A DNA stretch of 18,212 nt from an uncultured Blautia sp. (GTDB lineage: Bacteria; Bacillota; Clostridia; Lachnospirales; Lachnospiraceae). The notes beneath the pieces were generated by a model. That model saw only the letters and a list, made by a program, of their open reading frames with translations, was not told the DNA's origin and did no database searches. Positions 1-6,572 of the stretch are shown piece after piece. The first letter of the stretch is position 1, and each line of letters opens with the position of its first letter. Position numbers and translations under genes: made by a program. The DNA lies in the NCBI GenBank assembly GCA_934437695.1, contig CAKSAW010000016.1, positions 1 through 18,212 on the forward strand, read 5' to 3'.

Positions 1-303
1 GGATTCCAGGGTGTTACAGCAGATCAGGCTAAGACAGCAGTTATCGCTTATGAGCCAATCTGGGCAATCGGAACTGGAAAAACAGCTACAACTGAGCAGG
101 CTCAGGAAGTTTGCGGTGAAATCCGTAAATGTATCGCTGAGATCTATGATGATGCTACAGCAGCAGCTATCCGTATCCAGTACGGCGGATCTGTAAATCC
201 TGCAACAGCACCTGACTTATTCGTTCAGAATGATATCGATGGTGGCCTTGTAGGTGGAGCATCTCTGAAAGAAGATTTCGGAAAGATCGTAAACTACAAA
301 TAA
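1..303 (+). CDS. tpiA: Triosephosphate isomerase, 3' part only (5' end outside window)
   Basis: Frame 1 is open from the first base and encodes the last 100 residues of triosephosphate isomerase, which interconverts dihydroxyacetone phosphate and glyceraldehyde 3-phosphate in cytoplasmic glycolysis. Visible family landmarks are the [15 protein letters not shown] segment, which holds the catalytic glutamate (in YEP) and the flexible phosphate-gripping loop 6 (WAIGTGK), then [10 protein letters not shown] (loop 7) and GGLVGGASL (the C-terminal phosphate-binding loop). The C-terminus is complete and ends in TAA TAA. Two terminator-like hairpins follow, so this is probably the last gene of its transcript. 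In clostridia the gene commonly sits in a gap-pgk-tpiA cluster, which would lie to the left of the window. Confidence 0.96.
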   Translation, partial: GFQGVTADQAKTAVIAYEPIWAIGTGKTATTEQAQEVCGEIRKCIAEIYDDATAAAIRIQYGGSVNPATAPDLFVQNDIDGGLVGGASLKEDFGKIVNYK

Positions 304-344
304 TAATTGATTATATACAGATAATCTATGTGTCCAAACAGAAT

Positions 345-380
345 GCGCCTTGGCAGCTTCGGCTGACAGGGCGTTTATTA
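345..380 (+). terminator. Intrinsic terminator after tpiA, UUCG-capped
   Basis: GCGCCTTGGCAGC (345-357) pairs with GCTGACAGGGCGT (362-374) with one G/A mismatch and two G-T wobbles, around a TTCG tetraloop at 358-361. The 3' side runs into TTTATTAT. The stable tetraloop and the position 42 bases after the tpiA stop fit an intrinsic terminator, although the T-tract is interrupted. Confidence 0.75.
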
Positions 381-406
381 TCATAAAAATATATGTGATA
401 ATAAAT

Positions 407-442
407 AAAAGACAGTTTCCTGTTGAGAAAACTGTCTTTTTT
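407..442 (+). terminator. Second intrinsic terminator downstream of tpiA
   Basis: AAAAGACAGTTT (407-418) pairs perfectly with AAACTGTCTTTT (429-440) around a ten-base loop, and the run of T continues to 442. The A-run before and T-run after make it plausible on both strands. It lies about 30 bases after the first hairpin and makes read-through from glycolytic transcription into the next gene unlikely. Confidence 0.85.
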
Positions 443-747
443 ATCTGGGGTAAAACATGGTAATAAATTGTTTCTTTTGTATTTTGAATAATTAGCTTTT
501 GCATTTTGATGATTTATTTTGAGTACTTTATTTCTGATCATCTGTTTGTGCTTAAGATTATTTCATCATTGATATTATTGTGTTATATAAGTCTTTTATC
601 TTTGGTATTTTGGTTGTGCTTAAGTTTTATCTTTGGTAATCTGAAAAAATCTTTTGTGGTTTTATCTTTTTCTCTTTTGTATGTAAAAACTATATCATAT
701 TTTTCTACATTCGTCTACAGATTTCAACATAAATCAGGTACAAACAT

Positions 748-774
748 TTCGACAAAATCTATGATTTTTCGACA
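748..774 (-). promoter_or_regulatory. Two Spo0A-box-like motifs
   Basis: TTCGACA occurs at 748-754 and 768-774. Read on the minus strand these are TTTTGTCGAAATG and ATCTGTCGAAAAA, which match the TGNCGAA core of the Spo0A binding box with suitable flanks. The 20 bp period puts both on the same face of the helix. They end 20 bases before the -35 of the rlmD promoter, a position open to activation. The assignment rests only on motif match and position. Confidence 0.4.
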
Positions 775-794
775 GATAAAATCAGTATGTCTGA

Positions 795-823
795 TTGCAG
801 GAAGACAAGTTCGCTGTTATAAT
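795..823 (+). promoter_or_regulatory. Sigma-A-type promoter of rlmD
   Basis: TTGCAG (795-800), a 17-base spacer and a perfect TATAAT (818-823), with an extended-10 TG at 815-816. Transcription would start near 830, leaving a leader of about 30 bases with the AGCAGG element before ATG 860. This supports starting rlmD at 860 and not in the longer upstream frame. Confidence 0.7.
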
Positions 824-859
824 ATAAAAAGTATGCAGACAGAAAGCAGGTTAATATTT

Positions 860-2086
860 ATGGAAGAAAAAATAAAAAAATGTAGTGTATCAAAGAAATG
901 TGGAAGCTGTCAGTATCAGGGGGTTCCTTATAAAGAACAGCTTGCTGCCAAGCAGAAAAAGATGAATAAGCTTTTAGGAAAGTTTGGAAAGGTAAAGCCT
1001 ATCATCGGAATGGATGATCCTTTTTACTATAGAAATAAAGTTCACGCAGTATTTGACAGAGACAGAAAAGGCAATATTATCTGCGGAACTTATGAGGCTA
1101 AAACACACAAGGTAGTTCCTGTAGAGGAATGTATGATCGAAGATAAGATCAGTCAGGAGATCATCCGCACAATCCGGGATATGCTGAAATCTTTTAAAAT
1201 CAAAACATATGATGAGGATACAGGATATGGACTTTTGCGTCATGTTCTGGTAAGAAGAGGTTTTTCCACAGGTGAGATCATGGTAGTTCTTGTTGTGGGA
1301 TCGCCGGTTTTTCCTTCAAAGAATAATTTTGTAAAAGCTCTGCAAAAGAAGTATCCGCAGATCACAACGGTGGTACTGAATGTCAATGATAAGAAAACCA
1401 GCATGGTACTGGGAGAACGTGACATCGTTCTTTACGGAAAAGGATTTATACGTGACACACTTTGTGGATGTACATTCCGTATTTCTCCCCAGTCATTTTA
1501 TCAGGTGAATCCTGTACAGACAGAGATTTTATACAAAACAGCCATTGAGTATGCGGGTCTGGGACGAAAGGAAACAGTGATAGACGCATACTGTGGAATT
1601 GGAACAATCGGACTTGTGGCTGCAAAACGTGCAAAGAATGTTATTGGTGTGGAATTAAATCCGGATGCAGTCCGTGATGCCAGGATCAATGCAAAAGAAA
1701 ATAAGATCACAAACGCACGGTTTTATCAGGGGGATGCAGGCGAATTTATGGAGAAGATGGCAGAGAATGGTGAACATGCAGACATTGTGTTCATGGATCC
1801 GCCGCGTACAGGCAGTGATAAGAAGTTTATGTCTTCTGTTGTTAAACTGGACCCTGCAAAGATTGTTTATATATCCTGCGGTCCTGAGACTCTGGCAAGA
1901 GATCTGGAATATTTTACAAAGCATGGCTATGATGTGAAAAAGATACAGCCTGTAGATATGTTCAGCTTTACAGATCATTGTGAGACTGTGTGCCTTTTGG
2001 GCAAACGAAAACCAGATGATAAGGTAAGAATAAGCATTGATATGGATGATTACTACCGTATCAGAGAGAAGGCTGAAAGCAAATAA
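860..2086 (+). CDS. rlmD: 23S rRNA (uracil-C5)-methyltransferase, RlmD/RumA family
   Basis: SAM-dependent enzyme, 408 residues, that makes 5-methyluridine in 23S rRNA. The N-terminus has C8-x5-C14-x2-C17, three of the four ligands of the [4Fe-4S] cluster typical of RumA; a candidate fourth ligand lies in VPVEECMIE. The SAM-binding fold shows DAYCGIGTIGL and GVELNPDAV, followed by the DPPRTG motif and the nucleophilic cysteine C340 in YISCGPETLARD. The Fe-S motif starts at residue 8, so the N-terminal TRAM domain of E. coli RumA is absent. The start at 860 is chosen because a promoter lies just upstream and AGCAGG precedes it; the frame is open back to 506, and ATG 833 also lies in it. Firmicute relatives modify U747, U1939 or both, and the sequence does not tell which. 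It may be transcribed alone or with the next gene. Confidence 0.93.
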   Translation: MEEKIKKCSVSKKCGSCQYQGVPYKEQLAAKQKKMNKLLGKFGKVKPIIGMDDPFYYRNKVHAVFDRDRKGNIICGTYEAKTHKVVPVEECMIEDKISQEIIRTIRDMLKSFKIKTYDEDTGYGLLRHVLVRRGFSTGEIMVVLVVGSPVFPSKNNFVKALQKKYPQITTVVLNVNDKKTSMVLGERDIVLYGKGFIRDTLCGCTFRISPQSFYQVNPVQTEILYKTAIEYAGLGRKETVIDAYCGIGTIGLVAAKRAKNVIGVELNPDAVRDARINAKENKITNARFYQGDAGEFMEKMAENGEHADIVFMDPPRTGSDKKFMSSVVKLDPAKIVYISCGPETLARDLEYFTKHGYDVKKIQPVDMFSFTDHCETVCLLGKRKPDDKVRISIDMDDYYRIREKAESK

Positions 2087-2145
2087 ATCCTTACAAAAAC
2101 TAAATAATACATTGAAACAAAGAAATGAAACAAAAAGGAATATTT

Positions 2146-2619
2146 ATGGAAATAAGAAAAGCATCTATGCAGGATCTGGAGCAGATCATGCAGATTTATG
2201 ATCGCGCAAGAAAATTTATGCGCGAGAATGGTAATAAAGAACAATGGGGAGAAGATTATCCTTCGTCAGAACTGATTAAAAAAGATATGGATAAAATGTA
2301 TCTGTGCATGTCAGATGGGGAGATTGCCTGTGTCTTTTATTATGCAGAAGAAGAGGATGAGGATTATAAAAATATTAATGTAAACTGGTTGAATGAAGAG
2401 CCTTATGGAGTAGTCCACAGGGTGGCATCAACAGGAATTGTAAAAGGGTCGGCTGCTTTCTGCCTTGAATGGGCATATGCCCGCACGCGCAATCTTCGCA
2501 TGGATACATACAGAGATAATATACCTATGCAGAAATTGCTGGAAAAATGTGGATTCCGGTATTGTGGCTCATTTGAATGCCGTGGAACAGATAAGTGGAT
2601 GGCTTACCATAAAGTGTGA
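2146..2619 (+). CDS. GNAT-family N-acetyltransferase
   Basis: A 157-residue protein with the single-domain GNAT fold. It opens with MEIRKASMQDLEQIMQIYDRA, a typical first strand and helix. The central VHRVASTGIVKGSA region occupies the acetyl-CoA-binding motif A position but has a weak pyrophosphate loop. The C-terminal DTYRDNIPMQKLLEKCGF matches motif B (usual form DTY..N..AQ.LYEK.GF). It probably transfers acetyl from acetyl-CoA to a small molecule or protein amine, and the substrate cannot be read from sequence. The start at 2146 is chosen over 2125 because AAAAAGGA sits six bases before it. It follows rlmD by 59 bases with no terminator between, so co-transcription is plausible. Confidence 0.85.
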   Translation: MEIRKASMQDLEQIMQIYDRARKFMRENGNKEQWGEDYPSSELIKKDMDKMYLCMSDGEIACVFYYAEEEDEDYKNINVNWLNEEPYGVVHRVASTGIVKGSAAFCLEWAYARTRNLRMDTYRDNIPMQKLLEKCGFRYCGSFECRGTDKWMAYHKV

Positions 2620-2658
2620 TGTATAACATTCTGCAAGTGCAGGAAAGAAATTTGTGGA

Positions 2659-2745
2659 CAGGATCAGGAAGTGACAGATATTTTTTACGGATTAAATGAA
2701 ACAGTAAAAAATATCTGTACAAAATGATCCTGCTTATTTTTATTA
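2659..2745 (+). terminator. Two-tier long hairpin between convergent genes
   Basis: The outer arms CAGGATCA (2659-2666) and TGATCCTG (2725-2732) are perfectly complementary. Inside them ACAGATATTTTTTAC (2674-2688) pairs perfectly with GTAAAAAATATCTGT (2704-2718) around a 15-base loop. The outer arm is followed by CTTATTTTTATTATT. It lies between the ends of the GNAT gene and the reverse-strand FAD gene, so a bidirectional terminator is the simplest reading. Twenty-three paired bases with an internal loop is larger than usual. Confidence 0.6.
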
Positions 2746-2812
2746 TTACAAATATTATTTCATAATGATTCTTTGATATGTAGCAGAGCTACCGTACAGG
2801 AGGATTTTTCTG

Positions 2813-4183
2813 CTATATATTCTCAGTAATCTGACGTGCTACATATACACCACTTGCAGAGGCATGGGAGAGAGAATGGGTCACACCACTGCCATCTCCG
2901 ATAATATACAGTCCTTTGTATCTGCTCTCAAGATTTTGGTCAATGTCAACTTCCATATTATAGAATTTAACTTCCACACCATAGAGAAGAGTGTCATCGT
3001 TAGCTGTTCCTGGAGCAATTTTGTCCAGAGCATAGATCATCTCTATAATGCCGTCAAGGATACGTTTGGGAAGAACAAGGCTCAGATCACCGGGAGTAGC
3101 TGCCAGAGTAGGACGTACCATACCTTCTTCAATACGTGCAACAGTACTTCTTCTTCCGCGCACAAGGTCACCGAAACGCTGCACGATCACACCACCGCCA
3201 AGCATATTGGAAAGGCGTGCGATACTTTCGCCATATCCGTTGCTATCCTTAAATGGTTCGGAAAAATGTTTGGCTACCAACAGCGCAAAGTTGGTATTCT
3301 CAGTCTGTTTGGACGGATCTTCATAGCTGTGTCCGTTAGCTGTAACAATGCCGTTTGTGTTTTCGTTTACAACAATGCCATAAGGGTTCATGCAGAAGGT
3401 TCTTACATTGTCTTCAAATTTCTCTGTTCTGTAAACAATCTTGCTTTCATAAAGTTCATCTGTCAGGTGGGAGAAGATAACAGCCGGAAGTTCTACACGT
3501 ACACCGAGATCTACCCTGTTTGATTTGGTCGGAATATGAAGTTCTTTACAGACCTGTTCCATCCATTTGCTTCCGCTTCTGCCTACAGACACGATACATT
3601 TGCTGCATTCGGCTGTATCATTCTTTGTTATGATGCGGTATCCATCATCCAGTACTTCCAGATGTTCCACAGGAGTATTAAAATAAAAATCAACATATTC
3701 TTTTAAGTTCTCATAAAGATTCTCAAGAACAACATAATTAATATCTGTTCCAAGATGACGGACGGAAGCATCCAGAAGCTTTAATTTATTCTGCATACAA
3801 AGTTTTTTGAATTTGGTTCCTGCAGTAGAATACATTTTCGTATCCTGTCCGCCGTAAGCGACATTAATTTCGTCTACATAATGCATCAGATCAAGAGCTT
3901 CTTTTTTTCCGATATGCTCATAAAGTGTTCCGCCGAAATCGTTTGTGATATTATATTTACCGTCAGAGAATGCTCCGGCACCGCCAAAACCGCTCATGAT
4001 CGCACAGGTTTCACATTTGATACAGGTTTTTACTTTGTCACCATCAATTGGACAATGTCTTTTGCTGAGAGGATTTCCGGACTCAAAAACAGCAATCTTT
4101 AAATCTTTATTCTGTTTCATCAGTTCATAGGCAGAGAAAATACCGCCAGGTCCTGCACCGATGATCACTACGTCATATTTCAT
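2813..4183 (-). CDS. FAD-dependent dehydrogenase of the COG2509 type
   Basis: A 456-residue soluble flavoprotein. The N-terminus YDVVIIGAGPGGIFSAYEL is a Rossmann FAD-binding site with GAGPGG at 9-14, closed by the acidic end of strand 2 (AVFESG). The C-terminus GLYIIGDGSGVTHSLSHASASG is the second FAD contact found in flavin oxidoreductases. A cysteine group C44, C54, C57, C60 followed by GFGGAGAFSDGK is a hallmark of the family formerly called uncharacterised FAD-dependent dehydrogenases. The physiological substrate is not known to me. TGAAAGGATC nine bases before the ATG is a good ribosome binding site. Transcription probably starts about 100 bases upstream. It is convergent with the GNAT gene and in line with, but 334 bases from, the HTH gene. 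Confidence 0.88.
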   Translation of the reverse strand: MKYDVVIIGAGPGGIFSAYELMKQNKDLKIAVFESGNPLSKRHCPIDGDKVKTCIKCETCAIMSGFGGAGAFSDGKYNITNDFGGTLYEHIGKKEALDLMHYVDEINVAYGGQDTKMYSTAGTKFKKLCMQNKLKLLDASVRHLGTDINYVVLENLYENLKEYVDFYFNTPVEHLEVLDDGYRIITKNDTAECSKCIVSVGRSGSKWMEQVCKELHIPTKSNRVDLGVRVELPAVIFSHLTDELYESKIVYRTEKFEDNVRTFCMNPYGIVVNENTNGIVTANGHSYEDPSKQTENTNFALLVAKHFSEPFKDSNGYGESIARLSNMLGGGVIVQRFGDLVRGRRSTVARIEEGMVRPTLAATPGDLSLVLPKRILDGIIEMIYALDKIAPGTANDDTLLYGVEVKFYNMEVDIDQNLESRYKGLYIIGDGSGVTHSLSHASASGVYVARQITENI

Positions 4184-4517
4184 ATGTTATGATCCTTTCA
4201 AGTGAATTTTTTGGAAAGCAAAACCTGATATATTGTGTTGGAATAAGGATATCCTTTGTTTACCTGCACAGGTTTTACCTATGAAAAGTATACCATAGAT
4301 AAATTGAAAAATCCTTTGTTTTTATAAATAGATTTATAGGTTATGATTATAAATGAGACGGTAAATGTGAACGATTTTTTATCTCAGTCGAGAAGACATC
4401 TGCTTCAATAAGTGGTGAGTTAATTGCATGATAGTGTGTTTGAAAAATTACCGAAGAGCAAAATGTTCTAAAACGGGAAATACTTAAACCGTAGAAATAA
4501 CTGATAATAAAAAAATA
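4184..4517 (-). other. Leader and spacer upstream of the FAD dehydrogenase gene
   Basis: No gene is seen. The part next to the FAD gene (4184-4321) is structured: AAAACCTG (4220-4227) can pair with CAGGTTTT (4269-4276), enclosing the palindrome AAGGATATCCTT (4245-4256), and a second palindrome ACCTGCACAGGT spans 4262-4273. ATCCTTTGTTT is repeated exactly at 4251-4261 and 4311-4321. The part from about 4322 to 4517, just past the end of the HTH gene, is AT-rich with no clear terminator or structure. Confidence 0.5.
4287..4295 (-). promoter_or_regulatory. Extended -10 promoter for the FAD dehydrogenase gene
   Basis: On the minus strand TGGTATACT gives an extended -10 element (TG, one base, TATACT; the hexamer is plus 4287-4292). 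I see no good -35 at the proper distance, which is tolerated for extended -10 promoters. The start would be near 4280, giving a leader of about 97 bases that contains the palindromes noted for this region. Confidence 0.45.
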
Positions 4518-4739
4518 TTATTTTTCTTCAGATGCAGTGTCATCAGGAATATGTTCTACAATATCTCCGAAGTCACAGTCCAGAATTGAACATAGCATAT
4601 CAAGACTGCGTATTTCCACATTTTCATTATGACGGAGTTTGTCCAGAAAAGAAGTACTTATGCCGTAGTGAGTGTACAGGGCATACTGGCTGATCTTGCG
4701 CTCCTTCATAGTTTCCCATAATTTTCTATAACTTATCAT
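4518..4739 (-). CDS. Small XRE/Cro-type HTH regulator, YozG-like
   Basis: A 73-residue DNA-binding protein beginning MISYRKLWETMKERKISQYAL. The helix-turn-helix runs through SQYALYTHYGISTSFLDKLRHNENV, followed by IRSLDMLCSILDCDFGDIVEHI, the pattern of the YozG-like single-domain regulators, which nearly always start MI.Y..LW. The frame is open to ATG 4778 (86 residues). I prefer 4739 because it matches the family N-terminus, and a possible -10 GATAAT (plus 4777-4782) would put the transcription start inside the longer version. The ribosome binding site is weak (GGACGG, nine bases upstream). It is divergent from the small membrane protein gene, with an inverted repeat between them, which suggests local autoregulation. 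Confidence 0.8.
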   Translation of the reverse strand: MISYRKLWETMKERKISQYALYTHYGISTSFLDKLRHNENVEIRSLDMLCSILDCDFGDIVEHIPDDTASEEK

Positions 4740-4804
4740 ATGTAATAACCGTCCGATTTGTCCTTGATTCATGTTCATTATCGGTTTAAAATGGGTCTTG
4801 TAAC

Positions 4805-4824
4805 AGTGTCGTTATAAAGACACT
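4805..4824. promoter_or_regulatory. Inverted repeat between divergent genes, candidate operator
   Basis: AGTGTC (4805-4810) and GACACT (4819-4824) form a perfect six-base inverted repeat around GTTATAAA. It lies between the start of the HTH regulator and that of the small membrane protein. It falls in the spacer of a possible rightward promoter (TTGTAA 4798-4803, CACTAT 4821-4826), a usual place for a repressor operator. That the neighbouring HTH protein binds it is inference. Confidence 0.4.
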
Positions 4825-4845
4825 ATCGGGAAGGAAAGTAATGTG

Positions 4846-5106
4846 ATGAAGACGATAAAAAAGATAATGGAAGGTGTAGGTACAGCCTGTATATCTGCAG
4901 CAATGTATTACTGCTTTCTAAACGGAGCTCCTGTCCGGGGAACAGAGAGAACTCTTTATATGATTCTGGCAGGAATATTCTGTATTTCAGTCTGGGTGGC
5001 AGCAGTGGGGATATTGTGGTATGTGAGATGGTTGCGGAAACAGAAGTCAGAACTTGAAGATATGGTAAAGACTTTGCTTAAAAATACAGACAAACTTGAC
5101 AAATAG
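4846..5106 (+). CDS. Small membrane protein with two predicted helices, function unknown
   Basis: An 86-residue protein that I do not recognise as a named family. Two hydrophobic stretches are visible at about residues 9-26 (GVGTACISAAMYYCFLNG) and 37-60 (YMILAGIFCISVWVAAVGIL and flanks), linked by a short charged loop. The second helix is followed by a basic, heptad-like tail, WLRKQKSELEDMVKTLLKNTDKLDK, likely cytoplasmic and possibly a short coiled coil. The frame also has a GTG at 4843; ATG 4846 is preferred because AAGGAAAG lies about eight bases before it. It ends 53 bases before the homoserine dehydrogenase gene with no terminator between, so the two are probably co-transcribed. Confidence 0.7.
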   Translation: MKTIKKIMEGVGTACISAAMYYCFLNGAPVRGTERTLYMILAGIFCISVWVAAVGILWYVRWLRKQKSELEDMVKTLLKNTDKLDK

Positions 5107-5159
5107 ATAATTCTGCCATACTATAAAAACCAACGAAAGCGAAAGGGGAATCCTGCAAA

Positions 5160-6455
5160 ATGAATGAAAAAGTCATCAAAGCCGCACTGTTGGGACTTGG
5201 AACAGTAGGAACAGGTGTGTATAAGGTACTGAAGAATCAGGAAAATGAGATGCAGTCCAAGATTGGCTGTAAGGTTGAGATAAAGAAGATTCTCGTCAGA
5301 AATATAGAGAAGGCAGCTGCGAAGATAGAGGATACATCTATGCTTACCAGTCAGTGGGACGAGATTGTAAATGATCCGGAGATTGAGATCGTGATCGAAC
5401 TGATCGGTGGAATCAATCCTGCCAGAGAATATATTCTTTCTGCATTAAAAGCAGGAAAGCATGTAGTATCTGCAAATAAAGATCTGATCGCAGTACATGG
5501 TCATGAGCTTTTGGAAGCGGCACATGAGAATAAAGTAGATTTTCTGTTTGAGGCAGCAGTAGCGGGCGGTATTCCGATAATAAGACCGCTGAAACAGTGT
5601 CTGGCAGGAAACCACATGACAGAGGTTATGGGTATTGTAAACGGAACTACTAACTTTATTCTGACTAAGATGACTCAGGAAGGTATGGAGTTTAAGGATG
5701 CTCTGGCGCTTGCTACAGAACTTGGATATGCGGAGGCAGACCCGACAGCTGATATCGAAGGTCTGGATGCAGGGCGTAAAGTTGCGATTCTGGCATCTGT
5801 AGCCTTTAATTCACGTGTAGTATTTAATGATGTATATACAGAAGGAATTGCCAAAATCACATCAAAAGATATCCACTATGCAAAAGAAATGGGACGTGAT
5901 ATCAAGCTTCTGGGCGTTGCCAGAAACGAGAAAGATGGGATTGAGGCATATGTATGCCCGATGCTGATACCAAGTTCCCATCCTCTTGCAACTGTTAATG
6001 ATTCTTATAATGCGGTATTTGTTCATGGAGATGCGGTGGAGGATGCCATGTTCTTTGGAAGAGGAGCAGGAGAACTTCCCACAGCCAGTGCGGTCGTAGG
6101 TGATATATTTGATATTGTGCGAAATATTATTGCAGGATGCTGCGGAAGGATTGGCTGTACCTGTTATAAAACTACTCCTGTGAAGAAGATGGAAGATACG
6201 CATAACCGTTATTTTCTCCGTCTTAAAGTAGAGGACCGCTGCGGTGTTCTTGCTGAGATGACAGCTATTTTTGCTAAATATCAGGTAAGTGTTGCGCAGA
6301 TCATTCAGAAAGATACAAAGGTGGAAGGCTGTGCAGAGGTAGTTGTGATCACTGAGAAGGTAAGAGAAGGTGATTTCAGAACTGCAATCGAAGAATTGAG
6401 AAACAGAGATTCTGTAAGAAAAATCTCTACGATCATCCGTGTGTACGGAAAATAA
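5160..6455 (+). CDS. hom: Homoserine dehydrogenase
   Basis: NAD(P)H-dependent reduction of aspartate semialdehyde to homoserine, the branch point toward threonine and methionine. The 431-residue length is usual for the monofunctional Firmicute enzyme. In order: the nucleotide-binding GLGTVGTGV (12-20), the SANKD motif with K107, the catalytic domain with GIVNGTTNFILTKM and ELGYAEADPTADIEGLDAGRK (catalytic lysine K207), and a C-terminal ACT domain from about 350 (YFLRLKVEDRCGVLAEMTAIF), which usually mediates threonine feedback. The ribosome binding site AAAGGGG lies about 11 bases before the ATG. No thrB, thrC or aspartokinase gene is adjacent. It is likely in one transcript with the small membrane protein upstream. 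Confidence 0.96.
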   Translation: MNEKVIKAALLGLGTVGTGVYKVLKNQENEMQSKIGCKVEIKKILVRNIEKAAAKIEDTSMLTSQWDEIVNDPEIEIVIELIGGINPAREYILSALKAGKHVVSANKDLIAVHGHELLEAAHENKVDFLFEAAVAGGIPIIRPLKQCLAGNHMTEVMGIVNGTTNFILTKMTQEGMEFKDALALATELGYAEADPTADIEGLDAGRKVAILASVAFNSRVVFNDVYTEGIAKITSKDIHYAKEMGRDIKLLGVARNEKDGIEAYVCPMLIPSSHPLATVNDSYNAVFVHGDAVEDAMFFGRGAGELPTASAVVGDIFDIVRNIIAGCCGRIGCTCYKTTPVKKMEDTHNRYFLRLKVEDRCGVLAEMTAIFAKYQVSVAQIIQKDTKVEGCAEVVVITEKVREGDFRTAIEELRNRDSVRKISTIIRVYGK

Positions 6456-6465
6456 TATATGAAAC

Positions 6466-6514
6466 AAATTTCAGTAGATTTAGTAAAGAAAAGAATTGAA
6501 AAATCCTGAAATTT
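6466..6514 (+). terminator. Weak inverted repeat after hom
   Basis: AAATTTCAG (6466-6474) and CTGAAATTT (6506-6514) are perfectly complementary, with a 31-base loop. It is the only structure seen between hom and gpmI. The right arm lies inside the spacer of the gpmI promoter, so it could be a weak terminator, an operator, or chance in AT-rich DNA. Confidence 0.25.
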
Positions 6515-6523
6515 TGATACTAT
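6496..6523 (+). promoter_or_regulatory. Promoter of gpmI
   Basis: TTGAAA (6496-6501), a 16-base spacer and TACTAT (6518-6523). The predicted start near 6530 gives a leader of about 43 bases ending in AAAAGGAG. This would allow gpmI to be expressed independently of hom. Confidence 0.55.
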
Positions 6524-6572
6524 ATAAAGAGGAAAATAGTATTACTAATGAAACATATAAAAGGAGAACATT

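Larger units (their letters stand above)
443..859. other. Gene-free T-rich stretch between tpiA terminators and the rlmD start
   Basis: I see no convincing gene here. The left part (about 500-715) is strongly T-rich on the plus strand and holds short direct repeats: TTGTGCTTAAG at 546-556 and 614-624, and TTTTATCTTTGGTA at 594-607 and 625-638. A hydrophobic reading frame runs through it from TTG 506 or ATG 509 into rlmD without a stop, but it has no ribosome binding site and a strong promoter lies inside it. The right part carries two Spo0A-box-like motifs (748-754 and 768-774) and the promoter at 795-823. Confidence 0.6.

Noticed and set aside
217..504. 95-codon minus-strand frame downstream of tpiA
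   Set aside because: It spans both terminator hairpins and the end of tpiA, with no ribosome binding site or protein-like composition.
2864..3523. 219-codon open frame on the plus strand opposite the FAD dehydrogenase gene
   Set aside because: The minus-strand protein has clear FAD motifs from end to end; the plus frame has no family features and no ribosome binding site.
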